Assembly: GCF_014898055.3 (NCBI RefSeq)
Contig: NW_023604295.1
Coordinates: 98,223,591 to 98,287,590, forward strand
DNA: 64,000 nucleotides
Direction of reading: 5' to 3'
From: Talpa occidentalis
Taxonomy: Eukaryota; Chordata; Mammalia; Eulipotyphla; Talpidae
The position numbers were made by a program, and so were the translations under genes. Below are positions 23,061-34,180 of the stretch, one piece after another (position 1 is the stretch's first letter; each line of letters begins with the position of its first letter). A model generated the notes under the pieces. That model saw only the letters and a program-made list of their open reading frames with translations, was not told the DNA's origin and did not search any database.

Positions 23061-23659
23061 GCAAGTATAGTTTCAGGCTGCCTACAAAACTCTGCTCTTC
23101 CACTTCTTGCAGCAATCTGTACTCAGGCTGGCCATGTACCCCCTTATGGAACAACAGCTTAATGGGGCCTGCTAGAGACCCCAACCTCCCTACTCTCACT
23201 CTCCCATAGAAGAAAAGAAGCATACTGAGTTGCCCCGAGACTGTAGATAGGAATGCTATGGAAGAATAAGGGGCACAGCAAGAACATTCCTCCTAAAAGG
23301 GAAGAGGGAATGGGGTATGACTATTTTCAAAGGTCTCTGTTTCCAGGTATTTACAATGGTAAGCGGTAAAATGATTTTAACTAGCAAATGATAAATTCTC
23401 TGAGAAAAAGGGTATTTCACATATGAGATACTGTGCCCTCAGCATGAATTTATGGCCAAATCTGAGATTAATTTTATTTCATGGTCAAAAATTTAACACA
23501 TTATATCCCAAATAATGCCCCCAAATAAGTCTTTCTTGCTTTTTCTGCAACCATAGCATCGCTATCAGGATAGTAGAGGGAAGAAGAAAACCACTAAGTT
23601 TTGGTAGTGAAATGAATCCCTGTCTCTTTCAGGTAAACACATATTCTTTCTCCTTCTTC
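23061..23659. other. Unique sequence, no gene seen
   Basis: AT-richer unique DNA without long ORFs. Confidence 0.4.
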
Positions 23660-23699
23660 TTTTCAACACAGCTTCTAAGAGCAGGAGGAAGTTTATGTG
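23660..23699. repeat. 40-bp exact direct repeat, source copy
   Basis: Identical over 40 bases to 24964-25003, centred on 'cttctaagagcaggaggaag'. Here it lies in unique sequence, so this is likely the donor. Confidence 0.95.
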
Positions 23700-24419
23700 T
23701 CCTCCTCTGGTTAGTAAAACCAGGAGGAGTCTCAGAAAACTGAGACAAGAGCCCTGGGAGTTATTCTCTCAACCTACTATGGAACTCCTTTGATGGAGCT
23801 CAGGACTGAGAAGTCATGGTCTTTCTTCCGGTGAGAGGTGGGCTCCGGCAAGTCAGCCCCTGGTCCCACCCTCAGTGACTGCAGGCACGTGTCTTAGCTG
23901 CATGACCCAGCGGACCTTGCTCAGCTTCTCCCCTAAGGTCTCTGCCCTGTTCACTTGACCCTCATCGTGGGAGAGCTGGCAGCAGGAATTTGTGGACAAC
24001 TTCAGATTCTTCAGGAGGAGCCAAAGGGGACCATTTGCCATGTTGTTTCCCATCCAAACATTGCTCACTCTGTCTTCTGGGTCAAGGCACCATGTTAGGG
24101 GCAGCACCTCTTGAAGGAGGAGAGGCATTTTCTCAGTCCACCTCTATGAAATGATAAATAAGCCCTGAGGTTGGCAATGCTCCCAAACTTATCTATATCA
24201 TCTTATAACACATCTCTCTTGGGTTTCATTTGGGGAAGGCTTACAGAGGAAGCTAGATGATATGGGTAGACCACTTTTTCCCTCTCCCTTCTTCATTTCA
24301 GCAGCTCCTGTTTTCTGTTGGACCCCAGACTGTGGTACTTCTACCCAGGGGAGCACCAGGTTGGGTCACAATCATCCTGCACACAGGCTGAGGCAGGGTC
24401 ACCCTGAGGGTGTGACTAA
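23700..24419. other. Unique sequence, no gene seen
   Basis: A 91-codon minus ORF at 23853-24128 has no recognisable domain and no splice context that stands out. Confidence 0.4.
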
Positions 24420-24560
24420 CATGACTGAAGTAGACAAGAAGGGCTTCCTGGAGGAGGTAACCTAGAACTCACCCATGAAGGGTAATAATTCGATTGTAGA
24501 GAGGATGGGGGAGAGCTTGCTCAATGGAAGCACAATGAGCTTGGCAAGAACATGCACTTG
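24420..24560 (-). mobile_element. L2 fragment, minus strand
   Basis: 'agggcttcctggaggaggta' and 'gaactcacccatgaagggta' resemble the reverse complement of the L2 3' coding region. Confidence 0.5.
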
Positions 24561-24859
24561 TCCTGGAAATGACCCGGTGATCCTCTACTTGAGCATCAAG
24601 ATTCAGACTCAAGGCTCTTCAAAGTTCTCTCACCACTGCTGACATCTACTCTGTGCCAACAGTGCAGAAAACATGGGTCCTCCCTGATCAGAAGTGGTGT
24701 GTACCCCTACCAGCTTGAGCCCTTGGCAGCCCTTCAGATCCACTCTGCAGTATAGGCCTGAGTAAGGAAGAGCCCTCTGCAGTCCTCTAACTTCTAAAGC
24801 CAGATTGGTTGACCTTACACTAGCTCCAGTCTCTGGAAAGCAGACCTATCCTTGTCCTG

Positions 24860-25055
24860 ATTTATGTTTCCATATCCATCAGTCTGCTGTGTGGCCTTGA
24901 TGAGTCTTTTAATCTCTCCGAGACTGTCTCCTCATTCACAGCGCTTTTAAGTGCTCTATGCTTTTTTCAACACAGCTTCTAAGAGCAGGAGGAAGTTTAT
25001 GTGCTAAGTAACACTTAGCACATAGTAAGTGCTCCACTAATGGCAGTTACAACTC
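24860..25055 (+). repeat. MIR carrying a 40-bp insertion
   Basis: 'tgtgtggccttgatgagtct', 'ctccgagactgtctcctcat' and 'gcacatagtaagtgctccac' are MIR phrases in order. Between them, 24964-25003 is foreign to MIR and is an exact copy of 23660-23699. Confidence 0.8.
24964..25003. repeat. 40-bp exact direct repeat inside MIR, derived copy
   Basis: Perfect 40-base match, same orientation, 1304 bp downstream of the first copy. It interrupts a MIR, so it is the recipient. There is no poly-A and no clear target duplication, unlike retroposons. A templated insertion at a repaired break is the simplest account. Confidence 0.92.
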
Positions 25056-25374
25056 AATCTCTTCATCCTCGCTGCAAGGCAGCTCATCTTTTTCTGTGGG
25101 TCCACACCAGACTGTGTCAACCTTTCTCAGCACATGACTCAGCACATCCCAGAGGACCCTGCAGAGACCTCACCCACCCCAGGCCTCCAGTCTTTTTAGC
25201 ACCCCTCTGAGACAACTTGTGCTCCCTCCTCCCTTGTCCTTTGTGGGGTGCAAAAGAGACCCTAGAGACACCGTTTCCTCTCATTTCTTGGAAACCCATT
25301 CTGCCTATCACCCTAAGCTCTTACTGACTTATCTCCCTTTCTTGTTTCTAATTGCCTCACCCATATACCACATA

Positions 25375-25480
25375 TACAAGTGCTCACACACATGCACACA
25401 TGATCACATTCACACATGTTGTCAGGCATGTACACAGATGCACATAAGTACCGGCTCACACAGACACAGAATGTGTCAAG
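25375..25480. repeat. Degenerate CA-rich tract
   Basis: 'cacacacatgcacacatg' and similar imperfect runs; a decayed (CA)n repeat. Confidence 0.65.
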
Positions 25481-25664
25481 AAACCATGTGCTGCGACCTG
25501 GTCATGCCCAAGTGCCTTAAACACACAGTGAAAAATGGGGTTTAAAAGTCACTAGGGATTGAGCATTCAGGATTAGCTGGATGGAATGGAGACCCTGGCA
25601 GGACAGGGGGAGGGAAGTTTCCCTGTGCGAGGCAGCATGCAGATAGAAGAGCACAAGCAACGGG

Positions 25665-25890
25665 AACATGAGCACTCCAGTCAGATGGATACAGGCCTCC
25701 TCTCTCCATGTCAGTTCCTAGTTGTGTGACTTCCGTCAAGCTATTTAGCCTCCCTGAGTTTCCATGGCCTCGTCTGAGAAATGAGGACAACAGAAACACC
25801 TCTGAGCTGGGTTGGGAGAATTAGCCTAGATGATGTACGTAAAATGCCAAGCACAGCATGGCAGGTAGCAAGCACTCTATAAGGAGTCTT
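25665..25890 (+). repeat. MIR, near full length
   Basis: 'tcctagttgtgtgacttccg', 'tcaagctatttagcctccct', 'ctgagaaatgaggacaacag' and 'agcaagcactctataaggag' follow the MIR consensus order. Confidence 0.88.
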
Positions 25891-26284
25891 CGTCTTACCA
25901 TCCTCAGGTGCTCGGGGACTAGAAAACAAAGGAGACCAGAGGAGTCACAGAGGGCAGATGGAGGGACTGGCCGCTGAACTGACCTTGTGGAGGGGCCGGG
26001 CAGTTGGTGGGGTCCAAGTGGGCGCGGGAAACAGAGTTTACACATGCACACTCCTGCTTGGCAGCAGGCTTATCCTGAGGGTTGGAGGGCATTCAGAGGA
26101 AACTCTAAATCTGAGTGAATCCTAGGAAAAATCCTCTCACCCCAAACTCTTGGGAACTACTTTGAGGCGTCTTAGGTCTGTTACAATGAGTAGCACATCG
26201 AGAGAGCCAAAGCTGCCCAAATCAGAGTGAATTTGGAACAAGAGTCTCTTCACAACCAACAGCCCAGCCTTCAGCTCAGCTCCC

Positions 26285-26375
26285 CACTTGCTGGCCAAGG
26301 GACCTTAAGTCACTGGTCTCCCTGCACCATCTTTACAGGACTGGCAAACAGTAGGTGCTCAATGACGGCTGTCAG
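26285..26375 (+). repeat. MIR-like fragment
   Basis: 'gccaagggaccttaagtcac' and 'cagtaggtgctcaatgacgg' fit parts of MIR; the middle is deleted. Confidence 0.5.
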
Positions 26376-27044
26376 CAGACACAGCTCCAGGACCAGGCTG
26401 CCTCCCCGTTCTGTTTCCTGCCTGAGCTTTTAACTCCCTTTCTGAAGCTGCAGGCCCATGTGGTCACTGTCCGGGATGTGCCTCCCCTCCATGTGAATAC
26501 TAACGTTCCTCTCCTCTCCGGAAGAATTCAAAGGGCCCTGGAAACTTGTTTATTAGGAAAAGCTGTGGGAGTCTGTCCTGCTTGGTGGAGGCGCTGACCT
26601 CTCCCATCCTTCCCTGCATATTTCTCTCCAGCGACATCTTTTCATGTTCCCTGGCTCACTTGGGTGAGTCACAGATCTGTAAATCCCGACCACAGAAAGC
26701 TTGGCAAAGTATGTTAGGTGTTTATTGGAAGGGGAAGGAGGCAAATGATCAAAACACTGGCTGTGGCTCTAGTCTCTGAAATTTGCAAGAACAAGTTTTA
26801 AAATTTATGTTTGAAGCATTGCAACAGATTCATGGGGCACTCTTTTTCTTTTTTAACCACAGTGAGAGTAAGGTTGCATAAGACTGCAGTCAGATCTTTG
26901 GGCTGCCTTTGTATGATGCCAGATAACTGAATGAAAACTGAGATGCAATTCATTTTCCCTATTGATACAGAATTTAGACACAGCCCCACTACACAAACAC
27001 AGGTTCTGTGTCCTCATGCCAATACCTGCTTGTCTCCAGGCCTC
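26376..27044. other. Unique sequence, no gene seen
   Basis: Short overlapping ORFs only. No repeat is recognised. Confidence 0.4.
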
Positions 27045-27290
27045 GTTAGGTGCTGTTCCCAGTGTCTACAACATTCCACTCACTTTAGGGAGCATTTGTT
27101 GGTTGTTACTCTGCACCAAGCCCTGTGCTGGGCACTGGGACACAGAGATGAATCAGGCACCATTTCTGACTTCAAGAGTCAGAGAGAAAAAGAGGCTAAT
27201 AGAAGGGGGTGCCCACACTGGGTCTTGAAGGATGGGTAGAAGTTCTCCCAACTGACCGAGAAGGGAAGGCCCTTGTCAGGTGAGCACATC
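27045..27290 (-). mobile_element. L2 fragment, minus strand
   Basis: 'aagccctgtgctgggcactg', 'gggacacagagatgaatcag' and 'gggtcttgaaggatgggtag' match the reverse complement of the L2 3' end. Confidence 0.7.
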
Positions 27291-28080
27291 GGCTCATCCC
27301 TGAAGACTCAGCCTATGTTGTCACCTCCTCTGGGACATACACCTCTTGATGCGTTGCTGACGCCCTCTCTGTGTCCACACTGCACCTGGCACACCCCCTC
27401 CAGAGCCCACACACACCCTCCACACCAAAATCCAGTCCCAAACCTGCTGCATGGAAGGCTCATTGGTGTTTCGTAAGCCAAGTTCACCATCACCAGCAGG
27501 CAAGGGCTGCAGCAGCCACAGGCATGATGGGAGCATCCACTGCTGTGTGTCAGAGATGCCACACCTGAACCCCGTCCGCGAGCCCCTGATGCTTTCAGCA
27601 TCTGAGCCCTGATGGGGTCTGGGTGGGATTAACCCCTGGATCCCAGCCTCATTCCAGCATCCGTGGCTTGGTGGTGGGAGTGAGGGGGATGGGGCTATTC
27701 AATCAAGGGAGAAATATGCTTTGAAATGAAAACGCTTCTCTTTCTGATGTGCCTGGCTCTCCCTTCTCCTGCCTTCTTAGTATGCATGAATTCAGCCCCA
27801 TTGCAGACTTACCCTCAGCGTCCTCTCTACACTGACGGGGCTGGAGCAGGCCCCCTCCCCTCGCCCCCTCCAGTCCTCTCCAAAGACAAATTGCTTACAT
27901 CTGTCAAGACTTTTCTGATTAATAGAGGAATATGCCATGGGATGTCATCAGGGGTTCAGAGGCTTTTGATCAAAGGGGGCGGGGGGCTAGGCCACACATC
28001 CCTGTAGGTTCATTTATCGGGTCAGTTCAGCACCTTTCCTCCCCAGTGCCCCCAGCCCACCACCGGCTCCCACGCCCCCC
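27291..28080. other. Unique sequence, no gene seen
   Basis: GC-rich, with chance ORFs up to 97 codons in both strands. No repeat is recognised. Confidence 0.4.
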
Positions 28081-28440
28081 AGAGGGAGGGGAGCAGGAAG
28101 GAGAAGTGCTCCAGCAAGGGGGCAATGGAGAGCCAAAGACAGGAGAGAGGAGGAGGTGCCAGTTCAGGAGACTGGTCCAGGCATTGATGGGGCCCCGGGC
28201 CGCAGGCTCTTCCATTTCTGGGGAGCCACTGGGAGGGCTTCTGCCAGGCAATTCCCCAAAGCATGGAATGAAAGGAGAGGGGAAGGAGGGGAGGAAGTCT
28301 GGACAGAGGGCCAGTGAGTAAATGAGTAAATCAGGGAAAGAATGAAGACGTGAAGGCTGTAAGGAAAGAAGGAATGGATGAGGAGAGGAGGGGCTGCAGT
28401 CACGGGCCACTAAGTATCTAAATGGGTAAAGAAATGAATG
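28081..28440. repeat. Purine-rich (GA/GGA) region
   Basis: Long runs such as 'gagaggggaaggaggggagg' and 'gggaaagaatgaagacg' bias one strand to purines. Chance ORFs of 127-129 codons overlap here on opposite strands. Confidence 0.55.
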
Positions 28441-28877
28441 ATCCTCAGCAGTCCTTACAAAGTTGGATTTTATAGACAGATTCCTCTTGCGTTGTGTCTT
28501 CCATTCACCCCTTGGTTGTCGTCATCAGACAGCTTGAAGGAGGCAACTTTGGAGGAATTGGGGCTCCCCCTCCACCCTAGCTCCTCCTGGTGATGTTTCG
28601 AACGACTCTGTGCTTGGGCCAGAACAGGAGGCCTGGCACGGCGGGGTGACTTACAAAGAACGGGGCAACACAAAACTGGGCCTGTCTCTCAGCTCAGGTG
28701 CAGGTCCTGGCACAGCAGGGCCAGGTCCCCCAGGCGTAGCTGGTGTCCGACACAGGCTCTCTGTGTCCTCAGGTTTTGAGGTCACTGCTCTCTGTGTCCC
28801 TCAAAGCCCCCACTGCCAGGGACCTTGTACTGAGAAAGCCATGTAGGGTAAGACTTGAGTTGGTCTGGGAGGCTGCT

Positions 28878-28912
28878 AAATTAGGCTCTGAGGATTTAGA
28901 TTAGCCTAATTT
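28878..28912. other. 10-bp inverted repeat with TAAT cores
   Basis: aaattaggct at 28878-28887 and its exact reverse complement agcctaattt at 28903-28912, separated by 15 bases. Both arms carry a TAAT/ATTA homeodomain-type core. Lies in sequence free of recognised repeats. Confidence 0.6.
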
Positions 28913-29059
28913 AATGACACGGATGGCTGGCTGGATTGAAGTTCCTTGCTACAATTTTTTCTTTTAACTCGTTCAACAATTATTTCCCTCAAGTTGGTTG
29001 CAGCTGCAGCCTGCTCAGGAATTATAATCCATTCCTTACCGAGCACCCAGGAGACCAGA

Positions 29060-29490
29060 GATGCTAGTCATGTCCACACGCACCCCCCCCCACACACACC
29101 CCAGGCAGGGGGCAGAGGGTGGGCAGCGTCTGTGCCATGACTGGAATCTAGGAGAGAGGGAACAGGGCGTCCTCTGGGCTGGTTGGCTGTCCTGGGAGGA
29201 CACCACAGAGCCAGGGCTGCTGGCAGGCTCCTGAGCAAGTAGCAACTGTCTCCCACCCCTGCTCTCCGCTTTGTGGGCAATGCCCCACAGACACGCACCC
29301 CACAGACACACACCCCACAGACACGTACCCCACAGACACACAACACACAGGCACTCAGTCTGAAAAGGCACATGTGAACACACAGGGCTGAGACAACGCA
29401 GACACTCCATCACAGACTCACACAAGCACACACACCACTATGATGCACAAGACCAAAACACCACACGCAGACAGACAGGCACATACACAC
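29060..29490. repeat. CA-rich cluster with 15-bp minisatellite
   Basis: Four tandem 15-bp units of the form ccccacagacacRYA lie at 29283-29342, followed and preceded by looser CA repeats. The cysteine/valine/glycine-rich minus ORFs over it are products of the repeat. Confidence 0.9.
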
Positions 29491-30229
29491 CATCTGCTAC
29501 TGTCCTATGCCTGGTGGGGAGGCACACACATAAACGGGCCACGGCATCACTACATGCTGGGGCTGTGACAGAGGGCCTGGGAGCCCTGAGGAGCCGAGGA
29601 GGTGAGTCCTGAGGCCAGGGTTAGGTGAAAATGGCAGGAAGGACATTCCTGGCATGAGAAGCAGCCCTGGCAGAGACCCAAGGATGGCAGGGAGAAGTTA
29701 TCCTCAGGGAGGTAGTTCACGAGTGGCCAGGCCCGGAGGAGAGACCTCGTGTGAAGAGTCCGTTCTTGGTCTTACTGTCCCAGCAAGTCAGTCTCAATCT
29801 ACACTCACCGACACTGCTAGGATTCCTATTAAGTCACCTGTCCCCTCTGAGTAGGGAGCTGCTCAGGACCGTCTCACACTGACCAGTGGTATTGGCCATG
29901 GCTGCTGAGCTGCACGCACATCTGGTTTCCTTCAGAGGCTGGCCCGGCCCAAGGAGGAAGGGTGTGCTCCAGGAGCGCTCGCCGCTGTACTGCCTCACAC
30001 CTGCTAGAGCTCAGGGATGCTGGGTACAGAGTTTGAGAGCCCACAGTCCTGGGTACAGGATTTCATTTGTCCTGGTTGGATGCAAGAGGCCTTAGCAGCT
30101 GTGAAGTCGCATGGAACAGTTGATTCTTAAACCTGTCATTCATGCATCAAGTGAGAAAAGCCGGACAGCCTTTGCCCAGATTTGGCCCCTAGTCTGGGTT
30201 CTCCCTGGTGTGCTCCCTCCCTGCACTAT
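29491..30229. other. Unique sequence, no gene seen
   Basis: Short overlapping ORFs (up to 97 codons) without domains. Confidence 0.4.
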
Positions 30230-30460
30230 TCCCCCTGGCTCTTACTTGCTCTTCCAAGCCAAACTGAAGGGTCATCTCTTCCAAAAAGTCTTTTGGAACT
30301 CCCCCTCCACCCTACTCCCATCCCAGGGGATTTCCACACTCCCTTGGTGCCTCTCTCTATCCTGGCCTCATCAAACAACACAGTCATTGTCTGTTTGCTT
30401 CTAGATCGCCCCAGAGATCAGGTAGCTGCTTGGCCTATTTACTGAGGACTAGCTGGGCCT
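30230..30460 (+). mobile_element. L2 3' fragment, diverged
   Basis: 'gaagggtcatctcttccaaa', 'aagtcttttggaactccccc' and 'cagtcattgtctgtttgctt' resemble the L2 3' region in order. Confidence 0.55.
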
Positions 30461-31591
30461 CTCCCTGTGCCTGGGTTTCTTCTTAACACGGTGACTGGTG
30501 CCAAGGGCAAGCATCCCAGAAGAGAACAAGAGACAGGAGGAATCTGTATAGTTTTTCTGACCTGAAAATGGAAGTCACATAGCCTCATTTCTACTGTACT
30601 CTATTAGTAAAGTAAGAGGCCCACACCTGTCCAGATTCAAGGGAATAAACTCAGGTTCCCACTTGTCACTGGAAGAAGTGACACGTAGGAAAAGCATGTG
30701 GTACATACAGAAGCAGAGCTACCCCAGGAAAGCACAATCTGCCACAGTCAGTCACCAGCAACTGCTCGGTGAAGGGCTGGCGAATGGCGGAATGAATGAA
30801 CGCATCCTGTCCTGCACTCTCCATGTCTCCTCTGTCCTCACACTCCTCAGTCAGGCCCGCACCAGACCCTGACAACCCAAGTGGCAGGTCACAGACCCCC
30901 TTGTTCTGGAAGGCCAAGGAGCCGTGGAATCCTTTCCAGCTCCAGAGTTCTCAGTGGTGCTCTGGGTAGTTTGAGAGAACTAGAGGAGCTGGGGTGGGGG
31001 GGGGCATGTCCCCTGCTGATCCTCAGACACCATTCCAGGTGGCAGTTCCAGAGAACTAAAACATGAGGAGAAAGTTTCTTTTTAAAGGTTTTCAAGATTT
31101 TAGAACTGTTTTCAGTTATTTAATATTTTCAGGAGAAAGGGTGTTATTTGGACTAGTTGATTATATTTTTTGAGTTCCAACTTTCAAACACTTATTATGA
31201 GCCTTCCCAGTTTTTCTTACTATAACAGAAAGCGTTGGCTCTGTGCTAAATGCTTTGAAGCACTATTTCTGTAACAGGACAAAAACATTCACGTATGAGC
31301 GTACACAGACTCGCTCCACTTGCCAGATGATGATGCAATTCAGCTAATCGGTGGGGAGAGGACAGAAAAGCCCTTTGGTGAGTGGGGATTTTGGAGCAGG
31401 TGCAGGTTATGGGAAAACTGCACAGAAGAGGAGGATGACGTTGAGGACCATTGTGGTGAGTGATGGAATGGCTCTCCTGTGATGCTCTTCACGCGATGCA
31501 GTGAAGACTGAAGTACTTTTGTCTCTTAGACTGAATTCCCTTAAATGTGACTGCACAGACAGGGCCACAGGGACAGCACAACTTACAAAAG
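30461..31591. other. Unique sequence, no gene seen
   Basis: No repeats recognised. A 12-base G-run region lies near 30995-31005. No credible ORF. Confidence 0.4.
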
Positions 31592-31775
31592 TTGATCTCA
31601 CTTGATCCTCATAACAAGTTCATGAAATAGAAATTCTCATCATGTCCTTTGTATAGCTGAGAAAATTAAGATACAGAGAGTCTGAATAATACGCTTAACA
31701 GAACAGGCTGGGTCAGGACTAGAACCTAAGGCTCTCTGATCTGGAGGCTGATCTCTAAGCCACTCGGTCATGCTA
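31592..31775 (-). repeat. MIR, minus strand
   Basis: 'cttgatcctcataacaagtt', 'agctgagaaaattaagatac' and 'ctctgatctggaggctgatc' match the reverse complement of MIR in order. Confidence 0.88.
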
Positions 31776-32808
31776 CCTCTTAAGTTTTATAGATAATTGG
31801 AAGAGCAGAGGCATTTCAGCAGATTGGGGGTCCAGGTATCCTTTCCCAGGTAGGAGTGTGGGGGCAAGAAATCCAAGCAGGTGATTTCCACTCTCTAGAT
31901 GGAGCCTGGGACTCTGCTTTTCCTTCTCAGAAAGAACACCTTAGATTAATTCAGACTTTCAAAGGTTCCCCTCCGCTCCTGCCAATAATACAATATAAAA
32001 TGGGCAAAGGATTTTAGTAGACATTTTTCCAATCAAAGATATATGAAATGCCAGCAGGTACATGAACAGATGCTCAACATCACTGTCATTAGGGAGATGT
32101 GAATCGAAACCACAATGAGATATCACTTCGCACTTGTTAGAATGGTTAGCAAAAGACAGGAGGTAGCAAGTGCTAGTGAGGATATAGAGGAAAAGAGAGC
32201 CCTGGGGCACTGTTGGTGGGATTGTAAATTGGTTTAGTCACTATGGAAAACTGCATGGAGTTCCTTAAAAATTTAAAATAGAACTACTTTACGATCCAGC
32301 AATTCTACCCTGGGAATATAGCTGAAAGAAACAAAATCACTGTTAAAAGAGATGTTGGAACCCCTGCGTTCATAGCAGCACTGTTCACAATAGCCTAGAC
32401 ATGGAAACAACCTGTATCCATCAACAGATGAATGGATAACAACTCAACAGTTGTGGTGTAGATACACAATGGAATATAATTCAGTCAGAAAGTGGAAGAA
32501 ATTCTGCCATTGGCAACGACATGGATGGAACTTCAGGGCATTATGCTGAATGAAATAAATCGGACAGAGAAAGACCATACCGTGTAATCTCACTTACATG
32601 TAGAATTCCTAAAAAGGAAAAAACACACATGGGAAAATGATCAGATTTCTGGATACCACAGATGGAGTGTGATGAAGGGGTCACAGATAAAGGTGGTCAA
32701 AAGACATGTATTTTCAGTTATATAAATGAGTACTCGGATGTAATCTACAGCATGATGACTTTAGTTGACGTTGCTATATGGTATAATCTGAAAGTTGTTA
32801 ACAAAGTA

Positions 32809-32998
32809 CAATCATGCATTGTTTAACAGCAGGGATATATTTTGAGAAATGTGTTGTTAGGCAATTTCTTTATTGTGCGAAGTTGTAAGTGTTATCACAC
32901 AAACCCAGATGGCAGAGCGTCTCGCTATAGTCCATCAAGACCACGTCATCTCTGCTGTCCATTGTTGACCAAAATGCTGTTAAAGCATCCCATCATGG
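32809..32998. mobile_element. Internally deleted hAT-like DNA transposon relic
   Basis: The left end 'caatcatgcattgtttaaca' followed by 'gagaaatgtgttgttaggca' and 'aaacccagatggcagagc' matches one end of a known mammalian DNA transposon. The right end 'tgttgaccaaaatgctgtta' then 'agcatcccatcatgg' is the inverted terminal counterpart. The terminal arms share 'tttaacagca'. It lies inside an L1 3' UTR. From memory the family is Zaphod-like hAT; the family name is uncertain. Confidence 0.6.
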
Positions 32999-33039
32999 TG
33001 GATCTTAAAAGTTCTCACCTCAAAGAAAAAGAACATCTT

Positions 33040-33090
33040 TACATCTTTTCTTTTTTTTTCCTTTCCTTTCTTTTCTTTCCTTTTCTCTTT
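33040..33090. repeat. Polypyrimidine tract (CTTT)n
   Basis: Dense C/T run 'ttcctttcctttcttttctt' inside the L1 3' UTR. Confidence 0.9.
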
Positions 33091-33215
33091 GTATCTCTAT
33101 GAGATAGTAGATGGTAACTAAATTTACTGTGGTCATCATTTCACAATAGGTGTAGGTCAGATTATTATGCTGCATACATCAAACTGATGCAGAACTATAC
33201 ATCGAAAAAAAGAAC

Positions 33216-33974
33216 ACTCACCACTCTCTTCCTCTCCACCTGAGTCAGGTTTTGGCCTGCAGCAGGTATGTTTATTTCTGTCCCCTTCATTAGCCATCTT
33301 GTGCCTTCTACCCAGATGTCCTTCCTTTGTCTCACCACCAATCTAGCTCCAACTCTCCCCTTAAGGCCCAGCCACCTCTTCCATTAGTCACCTGTGGGCA
33401 CTTCAGCCCATGCTACATGGAAACAGGCTTCAGTCCCCTAGCCTCCACCTGGCCTGGCACTCTGTGTGTGCACCTGCTCCTTCTCTCGCCTTTGCTCCCT
33501 GGAGCAACTGATCAGGCCCAAGAACTTGGTGAGTTTTCACTAAGAACTAGGGACTGAAATGGGAGCAGGAGTAATCTTAGTCTCACAGGGAGCTTTTTAG
33601 AAAGTCAAATCTAATAAAACAAATTTCATGATTTCAAATTCAATCTCAGCTGTGCCTGCAATGCCAGCTCTTCCCTTTTATGTTTGCACTGTGGAATCAA
33701 AGCCTGGGGAAACTGTAAAATGAACCAGGTTCAGCTACAGCAGGTGCAGCTCTCATCCACCAGTGCCCTCGCACTCTTCTGGGCCAAGACCCTCTCAACA
33801 AATTCTCCTTGACTCCCCCCCCACACACACACACAAATATCACTTGTTCTAAGTCATACTCCTGAGGGTACTATTCTCAGTAGTGATCCCCAAGCTCTTT
33901 GAACTGCCACTCACACAACACACAATCCTCTCTAAATCTGGACTCATTTCCATCAGTCCTCCCTCATCTCTCTT
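33216..33974. other. Unique sequence, no gene seen
   Basis: Contains a short (CA)n run near 33822-33834; no other repeat or gene. Confidence 0.4.
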
Positions 33975-34180
33975 CACTTCTTGAGTTTAAACAAGTTACT
34001 TAACCTCCCTGAGTCACTGCAACTTAGAACAGAGTGATAAGAATGCCTGGCTGAGGAGGCTCAAGAGTTCTGGAATGAATGATCCATGGGGTTGTTTTCA
34101 TGAATGAATGATCCATGGAAATACAATGAGGAAGGGGAAGAGTATACAGCAAGCACTCAATAAATAGTAGCTCCTATTAT
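33975..34180 (+). repeat. MIR with internal tandem duplication
   Basis: 'acaagttacttaacctccct' and 'agcaagcactcaataaatag' are MIR. Between them 'gaatgaatgatccatgg' occurs twice, at about 34075-34091 and 34103-34119, a local tandem duplication of about 28 bp. Confidence 0.75.

Larger units (their letters stand above)
31975..33215 (+). mobile_element. L1 3' end (old), split by a DNA transposon
   Basis: 'atgggcaaaggattttagta', 'cacaatgagatatcacttcg', 'gatccagcaattctaccctg', 'atggaatataattcagtcag' and 'gcattatgctgaatgaaata' give the L1 ORF2 C-terminal region on the plus strand. The frame is broken. The 3' UTR stops near 32805 and resumes at about 33000 ('gatcttaaaagttctcacct'), closing with 'attattatgctgcatacatc'. 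The gap holds the element at 32809-32998. Confidence 0.88.

Noticed and set aside
29283..29342. CRISPR-like regular repeats
   Set aside because: Units of 15 bp with no spacers, in mammalian DNA; this is a minisatellite.
29036..29431. Cysteine-rich repeat ORFs (VCGVRVCGVC type)
   Set aside because: Translation of the 15-bp minisatellite in several frames; not a secreted cysteine-rich protein.
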